A stretch of 64,000 nt of DNA from NCBI GenBank assembly GCA_013824115.1, contig PNNG01000026.1, positions 1 through 64,000 of the forward strand, given 5' to 3'. Within the stretch, counting starts at the first letter, position 1; each line of letters begins with the position of its first letter. Below, in pieces: positions 34,568 to 42,018 of this stretch. The position numbers were made by a program, and so were the translations under genes. Origin of the DNA: Sphingobacteriaceae bacterium. GTDB taxonomy: Bacteria > Bacteroidota > Bacteroidia > UBA7662. The notes under the pieces were generated by a model. The model ran no database searches and was not told the DNA's origin. It saw only the letters and a list, made by a program, of their open reading frames with translations.

Positions 34568-35794
34568 ATGCGTTTTTTGCTCGTTTTTCTACTGCTATCC
34601 GTACAGTTGTGGGCGCAAACCCAAGTTCCTGCACAGTTTAACCACGTAGACCGACTGGTGCGCGGGGTGTTGACCGTACCCAACCAGCCTGGCCCGCACC
34701 CGGTAGTGGTGATTGTGCCGGGCAGCGGAGCGAATGACCGGGATGGCACAGCTACATTTGCCGGAGGTTATGCGCCCTGTTTGTATCCGCAATTGATCGG
34801 ACAAACCCTTCGTCCTTACCGCGATTTGGGCAATGCCCTTGTGGCGCAGGGATATGCCGTATTGCGTTACGACAAGTTGGAATTTACGTATCCCAACAAC
34901 ATTGGCACTATCAGTTTCGACAAGCTGTGGTTGCCAGCCGCCAGTGGTATTCAGTGGCTAAAGGGCAGAAGTGAAATCGATACCAATCGGATCATTCTAT
35001 TAGGCCATTCAGAAGGCTCGAGCATCATTCCGTGGTTGGCGCAGCAGCGTGCCGATGTTCGTGCGCTTATCAGTTTGGCCGGTGCACGCACTCCCTTCGA
35101 TTCGGTTTTAGCCCGTCAGTTGGTTGATTTTGCCACCCAGTGCGGCGGCAATGTGGTACAAGCCCAAACTGAGGCCAGTCAAATTCTCGCCTATTTTAAC
35201 CTGGTACGCCAAGGGCCGCCTCCGGCTACTGTGCCGCCCTTGTTTGGCGTTCCTGCGCCTGCTTGGAGAACGTATACCCAGGTCACCGATTCGGTGGCGC
35301 AGCGTTACAACGCAGCCGCCAAACCCACTTTGTTCATTGGTTTGGGCGCCGATGTGAATGTTTTGCCATCGGAGTTGACCCGTTTTCAGAGTGATGTGAC
35401 GATTAGCAATGATTTTTGGTTGATTCCAGGTATCAATCACTTTTTGAGCACCAACAGTCAGGCTGCTTTTGTGCCGGTGATTGCCGATACCATAGTGTCG
35501 TGGTTGCGCAACAGGGGTTTAGCGGCTTCTACCAGGGCAATGGCCGCTGTGCGATTGACTGCTTATCCCAATCCAGTGGCAGATGGGGTGCAGTTGGATT
35601 TGCCTCAGCCTCTTCAACAAACACAAGGCTGGAAACTCACTGATGTGCAGGGTCGCACCATACGTGAAGGAGTATTGGAAGCGGGAACAAGTGTTTGGCA
35701 GCAGCATTTGGGCGATTTGCCTTCGGGATGGTACCACTGGCAGCTGAGTGGTACGCCGCTTTACCAGGCGCGCCTGCTTAAAACTGCACGCTGA
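34568..35794 (+). CDS. Secreted alpha/beta hydrolase with type IX secretion C-terminal domain
   Basis: The 408-residue protein has a signal peptide (FLLVFLLLSVQLWAQ), an alpha/beta-hydrolase domain and a T9SS type A sorting domain. The nucleophile elbow is G146-H-S148-E-G150 with an oxyanion PGSGAND (51-57) and a late histidine in PGINHF. The last 75 residues begin with YPNP (333-336) and contain LTDVQGRTI and LPSGWYHWQLSG, the standard type A pattern, ending ARLLKTAR. The enzyme is therefore exported across the outer membrane and likely attached to the cell surface. The substrate is unknown; esterases of this type act on acyl esters. The end overlaps the ankyrin gene by 17 nt. Confidence 0.92.
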   Translation: MRFLLVFLLLSVQLWAQTQVPAQFNHVDRLVRGVLTVPNQPGPHPVVVIVPGSGANDRDGTATFAGGYAPCLYPQLIGQTLRPYRDLGNALVAQGYAVLRYDKLEFTYPNNIGTISFDKLWLPAASGIQWLKGRSEIDTNRIILLGHSEGSSIIPWLAQQRADVRALISLAGARTPFDSVLARQLVDFATQCGGNVVQAQTEASQILAYFNLVRQGPPPATVPPLFGVPAPAWRTYTQVTDSVAQRYNAAAKPTLFIGLGADVNVLPSELTRFQSDVTISNDFWLIPGINHFLSTNSQAAFVPVIADTIVSWLRNRGLAASTRAMAAVRLTAYPNPVADGVQLDLPQPLQQTQGWKLTDVQGRTIREGVLEAGTSVWQQHLGDLPSGWYHWQLSGTPLYQARLLKTAR

Positions 35795-36269
35795 ATTTTT
35801 CAACCAAAATGGCCATCTCATCTATGCCGGTGCTTTTGGCCAAGGCCAAGGCCGTGCGGCCCAAACGGTCGGGGGCAGCAGCATCGGCACCTCGTTGTAA
35901 AAGCAATTCGGTCATGGGCAGCTGTCCGTAGCTGATGGCAAAGTGCAAAGCCGTATCACCACTGCTGCTGCGTTGGTTGATGAGGGCTCCATGATCGAGT
36001 AATTGCCTCGCAATGTTGGTATACCCCTTGAAGGCCACCCCCATCAGGGCAGTATTGCCTCCTGCATCGGTGAGGTTGGGGTTGGCACCTGCTTCCAAAA
36101 ACAAACGTACCAGGGCTTCATGGCCCGAGTAAGCGGCCAGGGTCAACAAACTGTGGCCTTGTGGACTCCTCAGCTCAGCATCACCGCCTTGTTGCAGGTA
36201 CAAACGCACGGCTTGTTCGGCACCGCGACGCACTTCGTCGAAAATGGGGGTAGGGTTGGAGCTGCTCAT
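35778..36269 (-). CDS. Ankyrin-repeat protein
   Basis: The 163-residue soluble protein consists of about four ankyrin repeats, for example GHSLLTLAAYSGHEALVRLFLEAGANPNL (in part), GNTALMGVAFKGYTNIARQLLDHGA and SGDTALHFAISYGQLPMTELLLQRGA. There is no signal peptide. Small ankyrin proteins of this length are found beside catalase genes and oxidative-stress regulators in several bacteria, and this gene is divergent from oxyR. Its 3' end overlaps the convergent T9SS hydrolase gene. Confidence 0.93.
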   Translation of the reverse strand: MSSSNPTPIFDEVRRGAEQAVRLYLQQGGDAELRSPQGHSLLTLAAYSGHEALVRLFLEAGANPNLTDAGGNTALMGVAFKGYTNIARQLLDHGALINQRSSSGDTALHFAISYGQLPMTELLLQRGADAAAPDRLGRTALALAKSTGIDEMAILVEKFSVQF

Positions 36270-36301
36270 GATTCAAAGAACACAAAAATGCGGCATTTGG
36301 C

Positions 36302-36333
36302 TTGATAATAAAATCAAATTGAAACTATCTTTG
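36302..36333 (+). promoter_or_regulatory. Candidate promoter of oxyR
   Basis: TTG (36302-36304), 21 nt spacer, TATCTTTG (36326-36333), the last a perfect TAnnTTTG. The predicted start site near 36340 leaves about 13 nt before ATG 36353. The region also covers the ankyrin gene's 5' side. Confidence 0.65.
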
Positions 36334-36352
36334 GCATAGAAAAATACTATCA

Positions 36353-37294
36353 ATGACCCTTCAACAACTTGAATATGCCGTTGCGGTAGATGAATTGAAG
36401 CATTTCACCCGCGCTGCCGAGCGTTTGCATGTAACCCAAGCCACCCTGTCGGCCATGGTTAAAAAGCTGGAAGAAGAGTGGGGCGTGATTCTTTTCGACC
36501 GCAAAACCAATCCCATCATCACTACCCACGAAGGCATGGCTTTGCTGGAAGAAGCACGAAAAATTCTGGCGCAAAGCCGCCGCCTGAACGATATGGCGGG
36601 CAGTTTGAATGGCCGGGTTCAGGGAAAGCTGCGTTTGGGTGTAATTCCTACGATTGCCGGCGCCCTGCTGCCGCGCGTTTTACCCACGCTGCTGGCTGCA
36701 TTTCCGGGATTGAAGCTCGAAATCCAGGAACTCACTACTCCGGTAATTGCCCAACAGTTGAAGCAAGGTTTGCTCGATGGGGGCATCCTCGCCACCCCTT
36801 TTGGCGAAAATGGTTTTGAAGAAGAGGTATTGTATTACGAGGCGCTGTTTTTATATGGCCGCAAGCCGGGTGATAAATCGTACTTGCTGCCCGAGGAGGT
36901 GCGCGATCAATCGCTCTGGTTGCTTGAAGAAGGCCACTGCTTGCGCGAGCAGTTCATGAATTTGTGTTCTTTGAGCCACAACGCGCTCTTCCCAGGCAAT
37001 TTGCGGCTCGAAGCCGGTAGCCTCGAAACTTTGCTGGGCATGGTAGACTCTTTTGGCGGATTGACGCTTTTGCCCGAATTGCATTACCAGCAGTTGTCGC
37101 CGGCCCGACAAGAAAAGGTGGGATATTTCCAGCAGCCCATTCCCGTACGCGAAGTGAGTTTGGTGTACTACCGGCCATATGCCAAAAACGGTTTATTGAA
37201 CCCCTTGGCTGCACACATAAAAGCGCTCATAACGCCCAGCTTGAGTACCCAAGCTTTCCACAACAGCGAATTACACATCACACCTGCCGGCTGA
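36353..37294 (+). CDS. oxyR: Peroxide-sensing LysR-type regulator OxyR
   Basis: A transcription factor of the LysR family, 313 residues. The winged helix-turn-helix (TRAAERLHVTQATLSAMVKKLEE) lies near 19-41, followed by the effector domain. Two cysteines match the redox pair of E. coli OxyR (Cys199 and Cys208): here Cys196 in EEGHCLREQ and Cys205 in MNLCSL, nine residues apart, so a disulfide switch responding to hydrogen peroxide is likely. It is divergent from a small ankyrin gene, a typical peroxide-stress neighbour. Confidence 0.95.
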   Translation: MTLQQLEYAVAVDELKHFTRAAERLHVTQATLSAMVKKLEEEWGVILFDRKTNPIITTHEGMALLEEARKILAQSRRLNDMAGSLNGRVQGKLRLGVIPTIAGALLPRVLPTLLAAFPGLKLEIQELTTPVIAQQLKQGLLDGGILATPFGENGFEEEVLYYEALFLYGRKPGDKSYLLPEEVRDQSLWLLEEGHCLREQFMNLCSLSHNALFPGNLRLEAGSLETLLGMVDSFGGLTLLPELHYQQLSPARQEKVGYFQQPIPVREVSLVYYRPYAKNGLLNPLAAHIKALITPSLSTQAFHNSELHITPAG

Positions 37295-37384
37295 AGGAAC
37301 CAGTGCATACAGATTTATGTATATTTAGGGTCGCAGACAACAGGCAGCGCTGCTTGTACGTTTGACTAAAGAATTTTTGATTTT

Positions 37385-37924
37385 ATGAAAAGAATTGCAT
37401 TAGCTGTTGTGTTGCTGGCCATGGGCGCTGGTATATTGTTTTTTAATGCCAACCAACCCGCTACGGCCCAGGGCAATACTGGGCCGCGCATTGGTGAAAA
37501 AGCCCCCGATATTCTCTTGAACGACCCCGAAGGCAAACCCATCAAATTGAGTTCACTCAAAGGCAAAATGGTATTGATTGATTTTTGGGCTTCGTGGTGC
37601 GGTCCGTGCCGATACGAGAACCCCAATGTGGTGAAGGCCTACCTGAAATACAAAGACACCAAGTTCAAAAACGCCAAAGGCTTCACTGTGTATAGCGTAT
37701 CGCTCGACACCAATAAGGACCGTTGGGTAGCGGGTATCAAACAAGACAGCCTCATTTGGTCGTACCACGTAAGTGATTTATTGGGTTGGAAAAATCCCAA
37801 CATCCAGGAATATGGCGTTTACGGCATTCCCATGAGCTTCCTCATCGATGGAGAGGGCATGGTGGTGGGTAAAAACCTGCGCGGTCCGGCGCTCGAAGCC
37901 AAGTTGGCTGAGTTTGCGAAGTAA
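37385..37924 (+). CDS. TlpA-family thioredoxin-like protein
   Basis: An exported thiol-disulfide oxidoreductase of 179 residues. The N-terminus is a signal anchor (IALAVVLLAMGAGILFF). The thioredoxin fold begins with GEKAPDILLNDPEGKPIKLS and carries the active site W-C72-G-P-C75, followed by SLDTNKDRW, with the cis-Pro in YGIPMSFLIDGEG. It is probably in the periplasm facing the outer membrane. It follows oxyR by 90 nt and a weak TATATTTA lies at 37320-37327, so it has its own promoter or is part of the oxyR transcript. Confidence 0.92.
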   Translation: MKRIALAVVLLAMGAGILFFNANQPATAQGNTGPRIGEKAPDILLNDPEGKPIKLSSLKGKMVLIDFWASWCGPCRYENPNVVKAYLKYKDTKFKNAKGFTVYSVSLDTNKDRWVAGIKQDSLIWSYHVSDLLGWKNPNIQEYGVYGIPMSFLIDGEGMVVGKNLRGPALEAKLAEFAK

Positions 37925-37938
37925 GACAGCATACTGCT

Positions 37939-38568
37939 ATGCGATGCACTCCTTGGTTTTACTTTGACAGGAACAAGCTTGGTTTGATTGTTCTTTTATT
38001 TTTTTCAAGTTCCTGTACATTCATAATTTCAAAATACTTGGGTGTTAGTAAGCCTACATTGTTTGAAAGTCAGGTGAAAGCCTTTGAAAAGAATGAGACA
38101 GCATTAAGCAGGAAAGGAGTGCCTTATGCACAGGTTTTTGTTGACTCAAGTCGGGTAGATACTACTTCGGGTAAATTGGCTAAAAAATTCACACTGTCCT
38201 CTTATTTAACGCCTCATATTTACAATCGCGATGGAAATTTACTTTGCTTTGATACCATTCAGTATCCATCGTGTACGAATCAACCACATCAGGTATTGAT
38301 TAAGTATAATGTTCCGGTTGATTCGTTGCAGGTTATAGACTCAATTTACTTGTCACAGAGGCTTCACGCTTTTCGAAATGTAGATTGGAAAGAGGTTCAG
38401 CTTAAGAAGGACTACGATTATTATGTGTTCTTGAATTGGTCAACCTATATGAAAGGTCCTCAGGAAAAGAATTTTAATGAACTCCACGATAAAATGGGCC
38501 ATAAAAAGGTGTTTTATTTTTTTGTGAATAATGATTTCTATGCGAAGCTCGACACGGTGACGTGGTGA
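37939..38568 (+). CDS. AT-rich, lipoprotein-like protein of unknown function
   Basis: The 209-residue protein has a hydrophobic leader (LGLIVLLFFSSSC) that looks like a lipoprotein signal with Cys26. The rest is soluble with no motif I recognise; the final LDTVTW is hydrophilic. Base composition is clearly more AT-rich than its neighbours and codon use differs (many TTT, ATT, AAA). It starts 14 nt after the TlpA gene, so it is transcribed with it. The composition suggests recent acquisition or a fast-evolving gene. Confidence 0.7.
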   Translation: MRCTPWFYFDRNKLGLIVLLFFSSSCTFIISKYLGVSKPTLFESQVKAFEKNETALSRKGVPYAQVFVDSSRVDTTSGKLAKKFTLSSYLTPHIYNRDGNLLCFDTIQYPSCTNQPHQVLIKYNVPVDSLQVIDSIYLSQRLHAFRNVDWKEVQLKKDYDYYVFLNWSTYMKGPQEKNFNELHDKMGHKKVFYFFVNNDFYAKLDTVTW

Positions 38569-38610
38569 TATTTTCAAGAGAAAAAGCCTCGGCCTAGCGG
38601 AAATGTTTTT

Positions 38611-39618
38611 TTACGCTTGAACAGTGAGTTCTTCACTGGCCGGATAGGCCGTGCAACTCAAAAAATAGCCCTCGGCCAGTTCTTTGTCGGTAAGTACTTC
38701 GTTGAGGCGGTGGGTAACCTCTCCCGATTGTAAACGCAAGGTGCAGGTGCCGCACTGTCCATTTTCGCAGCTGTAAGGCAAAGCGATGCCGGCTTTTTTG
38801 GCGCCTTGCAAAACGGTATCACGGTTCAATTGGCTGTAGGTTCTTTTACCCAACTGAACTTGCACTTGCATTTCGGGGCGTTCGGGGGCTTGGCCAGCTA
38901 ATGAAATGCCCTCGCTGGCAAAATTCTCGCGTTTGATTTGGTCGGGTGTGAAGCCCATGAACTGCAGCTGCATGCGTACCATGCGCATAAAGGCGTGTGG
39001 ACCGCAGAGATAAAAGCGGCATTGGTTCAGGTGAGTTACCCTGCCAAAGGCCTTTTCTACTACATATTGGTTTAGCCGTCCGCTAAAATGGGTTTCACGG
39101 TTTACTACCTGGCTGAAGTGCCAATGAATCCGGAAAGTGCTGGGGTATTGTGTTTGTAACTGCAGCAGTTCATGGTAAAACAGGGCCGTTGCTGGCTCTT
39201 TTTCGGCATAATACAATTGCACCATAGTATCACTTGCATATATGGCTTGCCGTATCAATGGAAAAAGAGCGGTAATACCGCTGCCTGCTGCAAAAAATAC
39301 CTGCTGGGCTGCTGTTTCAAGTAAAAATCTGCCCGAAGGCACGAGGCTTTCGAGCACCATATCTACTTCGAGCTTTTCGTGCAGCCAGCGTGAAGCTTCT
39401 CCATTGGGTACCCTGGCAATGGCAATTTGTGGATAGGGGTCGCTGGGCAGGCTGCACAATGAATATGATCGGCGCAGCGGAGCCAAACCAGGCTGCAGTA
39501 GCAGGGTGAGGTGCTGTCCCGGCAGGTAGTCGACCTCCATCGGTTCAAACTCCACTAGCAGCGTATCGGCTACCGGAAACGAAAGGGCCCGTACTTGCAG
39601 GCGGATGCGTTGTTCCAT
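38611..39618 (-). CDS. Ferredoxin-NAD(P)H reductase with C-terminal 2Fe-2S domain (PaaE-like)
   Basis: The 335-residue protein joins an FNR-type flavin/NAD domain to a plant-type ferredoxin. The FAD-binding RRSYSLCS lies near 49-56, and the NAD domain has the AAGSGITALFPL loop near 111-122 and CGPHAFM. The ferredoxin part has Cys284, Cys289, Cys292 and Cys322 in the CENGQCGTC ... C pattern. The order FNR-then-Fd is that of PaaE, HmuE-like and related oxygenase reductases. It lies upstream in order of a hydrolase and a ring-cleaving dioxygenase, so it may feed electrons to an oxygenase not in this window. Confidence 0.93.
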   Translation of the reverse strand: MEQRIRLQVRALSFPVADTLLVEFEPMEVDYLPGQHLTLLLQPGLAPLRRSYSLCSLPSDPYPQIAIARVPNGEASRWLHEKLEVDMVLESLVPSGRFLLETAAQQVFFAAGSGITALFPLIRQAIYASDTMVQLYYAEKEPATALFYHELLQLQTQYPSTFRIHWHFSQVVNRETHFSGRLNQYVVEKAFGRVTHLNQCRFYLCGPHAFMRMVRMQLQFMGFTPDQIKRENFASEGISLAGQAPERPEMQVQVQLGKRTYSQLNRDTVLQGAKKAGIALPYSCENGQCGTCTLRLQSGEVTHRLNEVLTDKELAEGYFLSCTAYPASEELTVQA

Positions 39619-39645
39619 CGCTCTAAAATACGGGCCATTCGGCGT

Positions 39646-40254
39646 TTAGGAAAGAAAAGAGGAAGCTTGTTGAAGATCTGCCTGGCTCAATCCATGCCCT
39701 CCGGGCATCAGCTGTAGTTGTACCCTGCCAGGATATAACTTTTCCAAAATCTGCTTCCACTTTTGCGGCATCCCACCCGGCACGGTGGGGTCCATTTGGC
39801 CGCTGAGCAAAAGCACTTCGCCGCTGGCTGATGCGCTTAGGTTTTCAGGTTCGAACGGAATCATGGGCCGCAGCAGTACCGACTTGGCAAATACACCGGG
39901 TTGGGTGATGAGCGCCGCGCCAATCAAGTTGGCACCATTCGAATAGCCGAGGGTGCATACTTGCGAAGCATCGAATCCATATTGGGCTGCCGCGAGCGGA
40001 AGGTAATGGAGCAATTCTTGGGTACGCAGTTTCAGGTCTTCGATATCGAACACCCCAAAGCCAAGGCGTTTAAAAAAGCGGGGCATACCGTTTTCGAGCA
40101 CCCGACCGCGGAGCGAGAGCACGTTGCCATTCCAACCCATGGCTTTCACAAAGGGCAGGAGGTCGGTTTCATCGGCGCCGGTGCCGTGCAACAGCAGGAG
40201 GGTGCGACTATCGCTGCCCTCCTGGTAAATGTGCTTAAATAAGTTGATGTCCAT
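39646..40254 (-). CDS. MhqD-like alpha/beta hydrolase (dienelactone hydrolase/carboxylesterase type)
   Basis: A soluble hydrolase of 202 residues, similar to MhqD of Firmicutes and to small carboxylesterases. The oxyanion is LLHGTGADETDL (near 21-32), the nucleophile Ser105 is in GYSNGANL, the acid is in GQMDPTVP and the histidine in GGHGLS. It lies 2 nt after the dioxygenase gene on the same strand, the usual mhqO-mhqD order. The MhqO-MhqD pair in Bacillus responds to quinones and electrophiles, so a similar detoxification role is likely. Its substrate remains to be shown. Confidence 0.88.
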   Translation of the reverse strand: MDINLFKHIYQEGSDSRTLLLLHGTGADETDLLPFVKAMGWNGNVLSLRGRVLENGMPRFFKRLGFGVFDIEDLKLRTQELLHYLPLAAAQYGFDASQVCTLGYSNGANLIGAALITQPGVFAKSVLLRPMIPFEPENLSASASGEVLLLSGQMDPTVPGGMPQKWKQILEKLYPGRVQLQLMPGGHGLSQADLQQASSFLS

Positions 40255-40256
40255 TT

Positions 40257-41192
40257 TTAGGCTTCCAATGGGGGCAAAACACGTTCAATGTCGGCGCGGC
40301 GGCTTTCGTATTGGGGTGGTAACATGAGTCCGTGGCCCAGTTGGTCGAGGCTTTCGTCGGTAGCAAAGCCCGGAATGTCGGTGGCGATTTCGAACAGCAC
40401 CCCGGCATCTTCGCGGAAGTAGAGCGATTTGAAATACTGTCGGTCAATCTGCCCGGTGATGCCATAACCCGCACTGGCAATTTCTTCGCGCAGCACCATT
40501 TGGGTATCGTAATCGGGTACACGAAAGGCTACATGGTGCACCGAACCGCCGGCAACGATGCCCTGTTGCTCGTGTGGTAATACTACCAGGTCGATTTTGT
40601 CGGCAAAAGCACCCCTGCCGGCTTCGAAACGGTAGCGGTGGCCGTGACTTTTGGTAGCTTGGAAGTCGAAGATCTCAGTCAACAAGCGGGCGGTACCTTT
40701 TTCGTCGTTTACGGTGAGTGTTACCCCATGGAAGCCGCGGATGGCTTTGTCGGCCGGAATGCCGCCGCCGGTCCAAGGCTTGCGGGTATCGGTATCGTCG
40801 GCTACCAATTCGAGTTTCAGCCCGTCGGGATCAACGAAAACCAAATAATCTTCGCCCAAGCGGTGGGAGGGTTTGTTGTAGATGACATTGTGTTCCTCGA
40901 AACGCGCCATCCACCAATCAAAACTACCCGAAGGCACGCTGAAGCTGGTTTCGGTGGCTTGTCCGGCCCCGCGCAACCCACGGCGCACATGGGCCCAGGG
41001 GAAGAAGGTGAGGATGGTACCCGGATTTCCAGCTTCGTCGCCAAAGTAGAAGTGGTAGGTGCCTGGGTCGTCGAAATTGACTGTTTTTTTCACCAGTCGC
41101 AAGCCCAGTACTTGGGTGTAGAAGGCATAATTGCGTTGGGCATCGCCGGCAATGGCCGTTATGTGGTGGATGCCAGCTAAGGTGCTTTTCAT
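40257..41192 (-). CDS. MhqO-like ring-cleaving dioxygenase (glyoxalase fold)
   Basis: The 311-residue protein has two vicinal-oxygen-chelate (glyoxalase/bleomycin) domains. The N-terminal GIHHITAIAGDAQRNYAFYTQVLGLRLV and the C-terminal VHHVAFRVPDYDTQMVLREEI carry the metal-binding His residues, with Glu in the FEIATDIPGF region. Members of this family are named ring-cleaving dioxygenases and, in Bacillus, MhqO. The hydrolase gene follows after 2 nt. A palindrome ATGTTTAAACAT lies 28 nt upstream of its start and could be the operator of the unit. Confidence 0.9.
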   Translation of the reverse strand: MKSTLAGIHHITAIAGDAQRNYAFYTQVLGLRLVKKTVNFDDPGTYHFYFGDEAGNPGTILTFFPWAHVRRGLRGAGQATETSFSVPSGSFDWWMARFEEHNVIYNKPSHRLGEDYLVFVDPDGLKLELVADDTDTRKPWTGGGIPADKAIRGFHGVTLTVNDEKGTARLLTEIFDFQATKSHGHRYRFEAGRGAFADKIDLVVLPHEQQGIVAGGSVHHVAFRVPDYDTQMVLREEIASAGYGITGQIDRQYFKSLYFREDAGVLFEIATDIPGFATDESLDQLGHGLMLPPQYESRRADIERVLPPLEA

Positions 41193-41219
41193 GGTATTAT
41201 CCTTTCGATTTTGGTTTCA

Positions 41220-41231
41220 ATGTTTAAACAT
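41220..41231. promoter_or_regulatory. 12-nt palindrome upstream of the dioxygenase operon (candidate operator)
   Basis: ATGTTTAAACAT is a perfect palindrome, 27 nt before ATG 41192, extended imperfectly on both sides (TTTTG ... CAAAA). The position suits a MarR- or TetR-type repressor of the MhqO-MhqD unit, but no such gene lies nearby. Confidence 0.4.
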
Positions 41232-41304
41232 CAAAACGCAGAGATAAAGGTAAAGTTCAAAAATGAATAGGCAAATGGAATTTTGGTAGAACGAACTATG
41301 GTGT

Positions 41305-41358
41305 TTTCGGCTCCGCGCAACCACCGGGGTGTAATTCGGACCTTGAGCGGAGCCGAAA
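41305..41358. repeat. Inverted repeat with 12-bp perfect arms
   Basis: TTTCGGCTCCGC (41305-41316) is the exact reverse complement of GCGGAGCCGAAA (41347-41358), with a 30-nt interior. It is intergenic between the dioxygenase operon and the YdeI gene. It shares the CGGAGCC core with the elements at 118-178 and 46566-46626 and may be a degraded relative. Confidence 0.5.
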
Positions 41359-41440
41359 CGGACGCCAGCATTCGGTATTCTGCCCCTTCGAACTACCGAT
41401 AGCAGAAAGCCGATAGCCAACCGCATCCAAGACCTTACCC

Positions 41441-41471
41441 TTGCACTTCCCGCCAGAGCCGCTTATCTTCC
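41441..41471 (+). promoter_or_regulatory. Candidate promoter of the YdeI/OmdA gene
   Basis: TTG (41441-41443), 20 nt spacer, TATCTTCC (41464-41471), one or two mismatches from TAnnTTTG. ATG 41476 follows after 4 nt, so transcription would start at or beside the start codon. Confidence 0.5.
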
Positions 41472-41475
41472 CTGC

Positions 41476-41988
41476 ATGATTTCACTGCAAGTAGTATTCG
41501 ATGTTTTTGAAGGCGATTTGTGGGGTGGCCACCTCATTTTAGAAGCCGATTGGGTAGCCGATTTGCTTGCCGATGGTAACCGCCGGATACTGTGTTCTAT
41601 CAAAGGTGCTCCAGCCGTGCATGCAGCACTCATGCCCATGCGGGGACAATACTTCATTTTGGTAAACAAGCAGCTGCGGGCCAAATTGGGCTTGGTGCCC
41701 GGTCAAACCGTGCCCATCATCCTCGAAAAAGACACCTCCGAATTTGGCATGCCTGTGCCCGATGAGATGGTGGAGGTTTTTGCGCAAGACGAAACCGCAT
41801 ACAGCCATTTTATGGCACTAACGCCAGGGAAACAACGCGCTCTATTGCACGTGGTGGGTAAAATCAAAAATACCGACAGCCGCATCCGCAAGGCGCTGGC
41901 CATTTGTTACCACTTGAATGAAAGCAATGGCAAACTCGATTTTAAACGCTTGGGCGAGGTGATGAAGGAATACAATCAGACGAAGTAG
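41476..41988 (+). CDS. YdeI/OmpD-associated family protein (DUF1905-like N-terminus)
   Basis: The 170-residue protein has an N-terminal double-psi-barrel-like DUF1905 part (FDVFEGDLWGGHLILE through FGMPVPDEMVEVFAQD) and the helical YdeI/OmdA C-terminal part (AYSHFMALTPGKQRALLHVVGKIKNTDSRIRKALAICYHL). Proteins of this family have been linked to peptide or bacteriocin resistance and outer-membrane stress, but the mechanism is unclear. It is monocistronic and convergent to uvrA (30 nt). Confidence 0.88.
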   Translation: MISLQVVFDVFEGDLWGGHLILEADWVADLLADGNRRILCSIKGAPAVHAALMPMRGQYFILVNKQLRAKLGLVPGQTVPIILEKDTSEFGMPVPDEMVEVFAQDETAYSHFMALTPGKQRALLHVVGKIKNTDSRIRKALAICYHLNESNGKLDFKRLGEVMKEYNQTK

Positions 41989-42018
41989 GCTACCCGGCCA
42001 AAGGAAGCCAATAACCTT

